DNA of 10,127 nt, from positions 1-10,127 of the forward strand of contig JAZDES010000139.1 in NCBI GenBank assembly GCA_043808585.1, written 5' to 3'. The DNA comes from CAYVMN01 sp043808585. GTDB lineage: Bacteria > Desulfobacterota > DSM-4660 > Desulfatiglandales > Desulfatiglandaceae. The notes under the pieces are model-generated. The model was not told the origin of the DNA, did no database searches, and worked only from the letters and a program-made list of their open reading frames with translations. Shown here one piece after another: positions 7,040-10,127 of this stretch (position 1 is its first letter; every line of letters begins with the position of its first letter). The translations under genes and the position numbers were made by a program.

Positions 7040-7813
7040 TCAACCTAGCTTGTCGCTTTTAGGCAAGGCACTGTCTTTGACCTGGAAAACTTTTTGACCG
7101 AAAACGCCAAATTTTATCCAGTCAATCCCAAACTTGAGAAGTTCAACATCACTTCTCTTGATTTTCTCTACCCTTATCCTATCCACATCAAATCGATCCA
7201 GAAATGTACTCTTGATCACAAAATCCCTGAACTTATCCAGGTTGTATAACGCCATAAAGGTCATCTGGCCTATCTTGGGATTATCAATATCCAATTCCTG
7301 CGCCCGGAGGGGTGAGGTGACGTGTGCCAGAAGGGTATTCATCTCGTCATAGGCGGGGAGACCCTGTTCTACCAGCCAATTTGATATGCGAGCCCTTTCA
7401 TCCGCCTCCAGTCCCAAACAGTGGGAGGAATCGGTTATCAGGCTAAAGGTCCCGTCGTCATTCATATCCAGGGGATACATCCTGCATGCCCATGGACGGT
7501 CAGGATATACAGAGCAGCCATCTCCACCCACAAAAGGGCATCTCTTGTCCGTTTCATTCATTTTCAAGACAACCATTGGAATAAGACGCTTCTGCTTTGG
7601 TATGATAATGGTATATCTTTCGAGAAATTCATCTGATGAGATACCTATTCCCCTTTTTAATCTAACTACATCGTAGGGGGTTAGAACAATAGTAATATCC
7701 TTGCAACAGTGGGTGAAGCAGGATATCCTTGGTGAACAGTCGAAGTGAAAGACATGCTCTGGGTCCATCCGTGCTTTATTCTTGCTATTAGAAGGATGCT
7801 CCTGTCGGGTCAT
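7040..7813 (-). CDS. YkgJ/CxxCxxCC-family cysteine-cluster protein, copy 1
   Basis: A 257-residue paralogue of its downstream neighbour. It keeps the same layout: Cys26, Cys32, Cys36-Cys37, Cys92 (CPFV), Cys100 and Cys110 in GCSVYPDRPWACRMYPL, and Cys132 (SSHC). Across the 52 residues starting at HVF (His20 here, His16 in the other copy), 25 are identical, so a tandem duplication is likely. I chose the ATG at 7811-7813 because AAGGAA (complement of 7821-7826) lies 7 nt upstream; a longer TTG start six codons earlier would place that ribosome site inside the gene. The gene is divergent from ndk across a 177-nt spacer that should hold both promoters, although none is convincing. Metal binding is inferred from the family; the function is unknown. 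Confidence 0.82.
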   Translation of the reverse strand: MTRQEHPSNSKNKARMDPEHVFHFDCSPRISCFTHCCKDITIVLTPYDVVRLKRGIGISSDEFLERYTIIIPKQKRLIPMVVLKMNETDKRCPFVGGDGCSVYPDRPWACRMYPLDMNDDGTFSLITDSSHCLGLEADERARISNWLVEQGLPAYDEMNTLLAHVTSPLRAQELDIDNPKIGQMTFMALYNLDKFRDFVIKSTFLDRFDVDRIRVEKIKRSDVELLKFGIDWIKFGVFGQKVFQVKDSALPKSDKLG

Positions 7814-7990
7814 ATTGGGCTTCCTTTCCAAGGATTATTCAGAAGGGGTCACAAATTGCTTGACTTGCCCGTGGGGCTCAACGTTATTAATGGCAGGGAA
7901 TGAAGCGGCACCTTGCCCATGTGTGGCTGCTCTATAACAGCTGAAAAAGGTCAAGGTCAACCAAATTGTGTTAAGGGAGGGCTATGCCAT

Positions 7991-8410
7991 ATGAAAGAGA
8001 GGACATTGGGGATCATCAAGCCGGATGGAGTTGCCAGGGGTTTGATCGGAGCAGTTGTGAAACGCATTGAAGAAGAAGGTCTAAAAATAGTGGGCATGAA
8101 ATTGATCAGGATGAAAAAAAAAGATGCCGAAGGATTTTATAAGGTGCACGTGGGTAAACCTTTTTACGAGAGTGTCACAGATTTTATGTCATCCGGTGCC
8201 TGTGTGGTAATGGTCTTGGAGGGGGAAGATGCAATAAGGAGGTATCGCAACCTAATGGGGGCCACCAACTACAAGGAGGCAGCCGAAGGGACTATCAGGC
8301 GGGAATTCGCAACGGATATCGAAAGAAACGTGGTCCACGGATCAGACAGCAGGGAAAACGCGGAGTTTGAAATAAGCTATTTCTTTAATACCTTGGAAAT
8401 TGTAGGGTAG
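7991..8410 (+). CDS. ndk: Nucleoside diphosphate kinase
   Basis: A 139-residue protein, the standard bacterial Ndk length. It transfers the gamma-phosphate of ATP to other (d)NDPs through a phosphohistidine. The catalytic His116 is in the signature NVVHGSDS; Lys10 (TLGIIKPDGV), Arg86, Arg103 and Asn113 of the nucleotide site are also present. The ATG at 7991 is chosen because homologues start at this point (MKERTLGIIKPD) and AAGGGAGG (7973-7980) lies upstream with a rather long 10-nt spacing. An upstream in-frame extension to 7913 lacks any Ndk similarity. The gene stands alone on its strand, divergent from the YkgJ pair and convergent with the small membrane-protein gene. Upstream, TTGACT (7860-7865) could be a -35 box, but no good -10 follows it. 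Confidence 0.96.
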   Translation: MKERTLGIIKPDGVARGLIGAVVKRIEEEGLKIVGMKLIRMKKKDAEGFYKVHVGKPFYESVTDFMSSGACVVMVLEGEDAIRRYRNLMGATNYKEAAEGTIRREFATDIERNVVHGSDSRENAEFEISYFFNTLEIVG

Positions 8411-8435
8411 GTTTAAAAGACACTATGCATGGATT

Positions 8436-8479
8436 TCGTCTCCGGTCCGCTATAAAGGCCTGGCCGCAACCGGAGACGA
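8436..8479. repeat. Perfect 11-bp inverted repeat between convergent genes
   Basis: TCGTCTCCGGT (8436-8446) and its exact complement ACCGGAGACGA (8469-8479) flank a 22-nt loop that itself contains GGCCTGGCC. It lies 25 nt after the ndk stop and 17 nt before the stop of the convergent gene, so transcripts from either side would carry the hairpin. Neither side has a T-tract, so it is not a classical intrinsic terminator. It may be a 3'-end stabilising hairpin, a transcription-collision barrier or a dispersed REP-like element. Confidence 0.8.
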
Positions 8480-8496
8480 TAAAGAGTAAGTGCAAT

Positions 8497-8781
8497 CTAG
8501 CTGTCAGATTGTTTCTCTTCCCCCTTCTCTTTCTTAAGTTCTTTGATTTCTTCCTTCAGGCCTTCAACTTCGCTCTTGAGATTACTGGTCGTGTCATCAA
8601 AGCTATCTGCCCTTCTCTTGTCTCGAATCTCTTCCACTCCCAAATAGACGGCTAACGCCCCCCCAAGGATCAACATTGCCGGAACCGCTGCCAAAAGGGC
8701 CTTTAGAAAATACCCCCACCAGATGATGATTCCAATGACTCCCAAAATCAACGCCACCAACCCGCCTGCTAACGCTGCCAT
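8497..8781 (-). CDS. Small two-helix membrane protein with a C-terminal coiled coil
   Basis: A 94-residue protein not assigned to any named family. Residues about 4-22 (glycine- and isoleucine-rich, ending Trp21-Trp22) and about 26-48 form two hydrophobic helices joined by a short turn. From about residue 66 to the end the protein is highly charged, with a heptad pattern of Leu68, Val72, Leu75, Ile79 and Leu82, which suggests a short coiled coil. A hairpin in the inner membrane with a cytoplasmic oligomerising tail is the simplest model (inference, supported by the basic Lys55/Arg56/Arg57 after helix 2). The start is firm: AAGGAGGT (complement of 8788-8795) is 6 nt before the ATG. It is a single gene convergent with ndk. 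The plus-strand frame over the same bases is a shadow. Confidence 0.75.
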   Translation of the reverse strand: MAALAGGLVALILGVIGIIIWWGYFLKALLAAVPAMLILGGALAVYLGVEEIRDKRRADSFDDTTSNLKSEVEGLKEEIKELKKEKGEEKQSDS

Positions 8782-9097
8782 TCTTCTACCTCCTTAAACC
8801 CTCTGGATTTTATTACCCTTTTATATTCACAGCTTATTTTCGGAGTTTCTGATACCATAAATGTCAATAGTATTCAAGCATTTTGTGAAAAAATCCTGCA
8901 AAAATTGGATCTATCTCCATAATGGCAGGTGTCTGCCCCTGGATTAATCGGGATTTCTACCTTAATTAAGGGCTGTTAATCTGTGTGGTTAGCGGGAGAA
9001 TTCCTCCAAAAATCAAGTAATATAAAGAAATATGGAGCTTTTAGAAGATTTATTAAACTATTTGCTTATATTTGATGATAAACCGAAAATTCTGGCA
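8782..9097. other. AT-rich gene-free region upstream of the tRNA operon
   Basis: No open frame with coding character is present on either strand. The left end holds the leader and ribosome site of the small membrane-protein gene (- strand). A perfect 12-bp palindrome CCTTAATTAAGG lies at 8960-8971. The last 100 bases are very AT-rich and run into the tRNA promoter, where they could act as an UP element. A minus-strand TTGACA lies at 8862-8867 but has no -10 box at a usable distance. Confidence 0.6.
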
Positions 9098-9126
9098 TTG
9101 AAATAGAATATTATTGGAACTATAAT
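9098..9126 (+). promoter_or_regulatory. Sigma70-type promoter of the tRNA-tuf operon
   Basis: TTGAAA (9098-9103), a 17-bp spacer and a perfect TATAAT (9121-9126) place the transcription start near 9133, about 20 nt before the first tRNA. AT-rich sequence upstream resembles the UP elements of stable-RNA promoters. A 10-bp palindrome GGCTTAAGCC (9136-9145) falls just after the predicted start. Confidence 0.8.
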
Positions 9127-9152
9127 ATCAAGTTTGGCTTAAGCCTGTAGCT

Positions 9153-9228
9153 GCCAGCGTAGCTCAGATGGCAGAGCAACTGATTTGTAATCAGTGGGTC
9201 GGGGGTTCAATTCCCTTCGCTGGCTCCA
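9153..9228 (+). tRNA. thrU: tRNA-Thr (anticodon TGT)
   Basis: All arms pair: acceptor GCCAGCG with CGCTGGC, D arm GCTC/GAGC, anticodon stem ACTGA/TCAGT around TTTGTAA (anticodon TGT at 9186-9188, reading ACA), and T stem GGGGG/CCCTT with two wobble pairs around TTCAATT. The discriminator is T9225 and CCA is encoded (9226-9228). It is the first gene of the tRNA-tuf cluster; the symbol follows the E. coli order. Confidence 0.96.
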
Positions 9229-9306
9229 TGAAAGATGATGACAGCCTCTTTAGTTTTTTCATGATTTTAGAGCATTAAGAGCCTGAAAGTCAAATATAAA
9301 AAGCCT

Positions 9307-9391
9307 GGAGAGGTCCCCGAGTGGTCAAAGGGAGCAGACTGTAAATCTGCCGGCACAGCCTTCGGAGGTTCGAATCCTCCCCTCTCCACCA
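9307..9391 (+). tRNA. tyrU: tRNA-Tyr (anticodon GTA)
   Basis: A class II tRNA with a long variable arm between the anticodon stem and the T arm. Acceptor GGAGAGG pairs with CCTCTCC; anticodon stem GCAGA/TCTGC encloses CTGTAAA with anticodon GTA at 9341-9343; T stem GGAGG/CCTCC encloses TTCGAAT. The discriminator is A9388 and CCA is encoded. It sits 78 nt after tRNA-Thr. Confidence 0.96.
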
Positions 9392-9614
9392 CTAGGTTTT
9401 TTTGCGAGCTTGCGTTGAAATCCTGAAGGTCCAATAAAAGGAACCTGTGGGGTAGACCCCCAAGTGTCTTGCAAGTACCCTTATTTCGATTTCCCCTTTT
9501 GGCCTTGCAAGTAGCTTAAATTGCAGCTCGTACCTCTCCGGAGATGTAGGGGTACAAATACCAGTAAGGACGAGTTTACTATAATCTATCTGGAACCTGA
9601 GATGAAGGCCAAAA
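9392..9614 (+). other. Long inter-tRNA spacer with small repeats
   Basis: A 223-nt spacer with no coding frame. It holds two copies of CTTGCAAGTA (9468-9477 and 9504-9513), a short GGGG/CCCC hairpin (9448-9462), a nested inverted repeat (GTACC 9530-9534 with GGTAC 9551-9555, enclosing the palindrome TCTCCGGAGA 9535-9544), and a TATAAT at 9580-9585. The last could be the -10 of an internal promoter for glyT-thrT-tuf, but no -35 box matches. Confidence 0.5.
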
Positions 9615-9691
9615 GCGGGAATAGCTCAGTTGGCTAGAGCGTCAGCCTTCCAAGCTGAGGGTCGCGGGTTCGAATCCCGTTTCCCGCTCCA
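9615..9691 (+). tRNA. glyT: tRNA-Gly (anticodon TCC)
   Basis: Acceptor GCGGGAA pairs with TTCCCGC; anticodon stem TCAGC/GCTGA encloses CTTCCAA, anticodon TCC at 9649-9651 (reads GGA/GGG); T stem GCGGG/CCCGT encloses TTCGAAT. The discriminator is T9688 and CCA is encoded. It is third in the cluster, matching E. coli glyT. Confidence 0.96.
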
Positions 9692-9794
9692 TTTATTTTC
9701 TGGTACTGGTGCGGATGATCTACAAATGGTCTGCCGGTTCCAATTTTCATCTGAGACGAGTTTTTGGTTTCGAATAGGTTGTTCTATTTGGTAG

Positions 9795-9871
9795 GCCCAC
9801 GTAGCTCAGTAGGTAGAGCACATCCTTGGTAAGGATGGGGTTCACCGGTTCGATTCCGGTCGTGGGCTCCA
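9795..9871 (+). tRNA. thrT: tRNA-Thr (anticodon GGT)
   Basis: Acceptor GCCCACG pairs with CGTGGGC; D arm GCTC/GAGC; anticodon stem CATCC/GGATG encloses TTGGTAA, anticodon GGT at 9828-9830 (reads ACC/ACU); T stem ACCGG/CCGGT encloses TTCGATT. The discriminator is T9868 and CCA is encoded. It is the last tRNA, 130 nt before tuf. Confidence 0.96.
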
Positions 9872-10001
9872 AATGATGCAGTCTCAGATCACTGGATTAT
9901 CGCTGGTGGATGCGAGTGATTAAGTAGCAGCCGACAATAGCCCATGTGAATTTCGATTTGCGAAGGGTTCATGGCCTGGAGCTAATAAGGAGGATAAGGG
10001 T

Positions 10002-10127
10002 ATGTCGAAGAAGAAGTTTGAGAGGACGAAGCCGCACGTGAATGTGGGTACGATAGGTCATATTGATCATGGTAAGACGACTTTGACTGCGGCGATTACG
10101 AAGCATTTAGAGAAGAAGGGGCTGGCG
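10002..10127 (+). CDS. tuf: Elongation factor Tu (3'-truncated by the window end)
   Basis: The first 42 codons of EF-Tu, the GTPase that brings aminoacyl-tRNA to the ribosome. The N-terminus reads MSKKKFERTKPHVNVGTIGH and continues into the P-loop GHIDHGKT at residues 19-26, the GxxxxGKT GTP-binding motif. AAGGAGG at 9987-9993 is 8 nt before the ATG. About 355 residues lie beyond the right edge. Its position after Thr-Tyr-Gly-Thr tRNAs corresponds to tufB of E. coli, so it is probably co-transcribed with the tRNAs. In this layout secE and nusG would be expected next. Confidence 0.97.
   Translation, partial: MSKKKFERTKPHVNVGTIGHIDHGKTTLTAAITKHLEKKGLA

Noticed and set aside
7860..7890. Promoter for ndk from TTGACT
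   Set aside because: The downstream candidates (TTATTA at 18 bp, TATTAA at 19 bp) match the -10 consensus poorly.
8497..8781. Resemblance of the small membrane protein to magnetosome MamI-like two-helix proteins
   Set aside because: Only the general layout is similar; no magnetosome genes are nearby and the coiled-coil tail differs.
9227..9263. CATGAAA/TTTCATG inverted repeat after tRNA-Thr(TGT)
   Set aside because: A 7-bp AT-rich match with a long loop that overlaps the tRNA 3' end; probably chance, and termination there would cut off the rest of the operon.

Overview
The window looks like chromosome of an anaerobic, sulfate-reducing-type bacterium, most likely a member of the Desulfobacterota (the former Deltaproteobacteria). 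Three things support this. The left end carries QmoA and QmoB, flavoprotein relatives of heterodisulfide reductase HdrA that pass electrons to APS reductase. The right end carries the tRNA-Thr/Tyr/Gly/Thr-tuf cluster, in the same order as the E. coli thrU-tyrU-glyT-thrT-tufB operon. Iron-sulfur and metal-cysteine proteins are abundant between them. The genus cannot be named from sequence alone.

Region 1 (1-4862, + strand) is an electron-transfer operon: a 5'-truncated qmoA, qmoB (HdrA core plus two [4Fe-4S] sites plus an MvhD-like domain), then a soluble hdrC and hdrB. The expected membrane subunit QmoC (HdrC fused to a cytochrome b) is absent. In its place are separate HdrC and HdrB proteins with no membrane segment, an arrangement otherwise known from Gram-positive sulfate reducers. 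The genes are tightly packed, with a 4-nt gap, a 77-nt gap and an ATGA overlap. Coverage stops before any upstream aprBA.

Region 2 (4863-6225) holds an intrinsic-terminator-like hairpin, then an 89-residue CX2C/CX4C zinc-ribbon protein that starts 11 nt after the T-tract, then a SEC-C-motif protein with a degenerate zincin-like HQLAH motif.

Region 3 (6226-7813, - strand) is a tandem pair of paralogous cysteine-rich YkgJ/CxxCxxCC-family proteins. Region 4 (7991-8410, +) is nucleoside diphosphate kinase (ndk). A perfect 11-bp inverted repeat without a T-tract separates it from a convergent gene (8497-8781, -) for a small protein with two membrane segments and a coiled coil.

Region 5 (8782-10127) is an AT-rich, gene-free stretch ending in a strong sigma70-type promoter (TTGAAA-N17-TATAAT). 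It is followed by four tRNA genes with encoded CCA ends (Thr-TGT, Tyr-GTA, Gly-TCC, Thr-GGT) and the first 42 codons of tuf. The tRNAs and tuf are probably one transcription unit supplying translation. I saw no CRISPR array, insertion sequence or phage module. The most notable feature is the QmoAB-HdrCB arrangement, which is a variant of a known system rather than a wholly new one.
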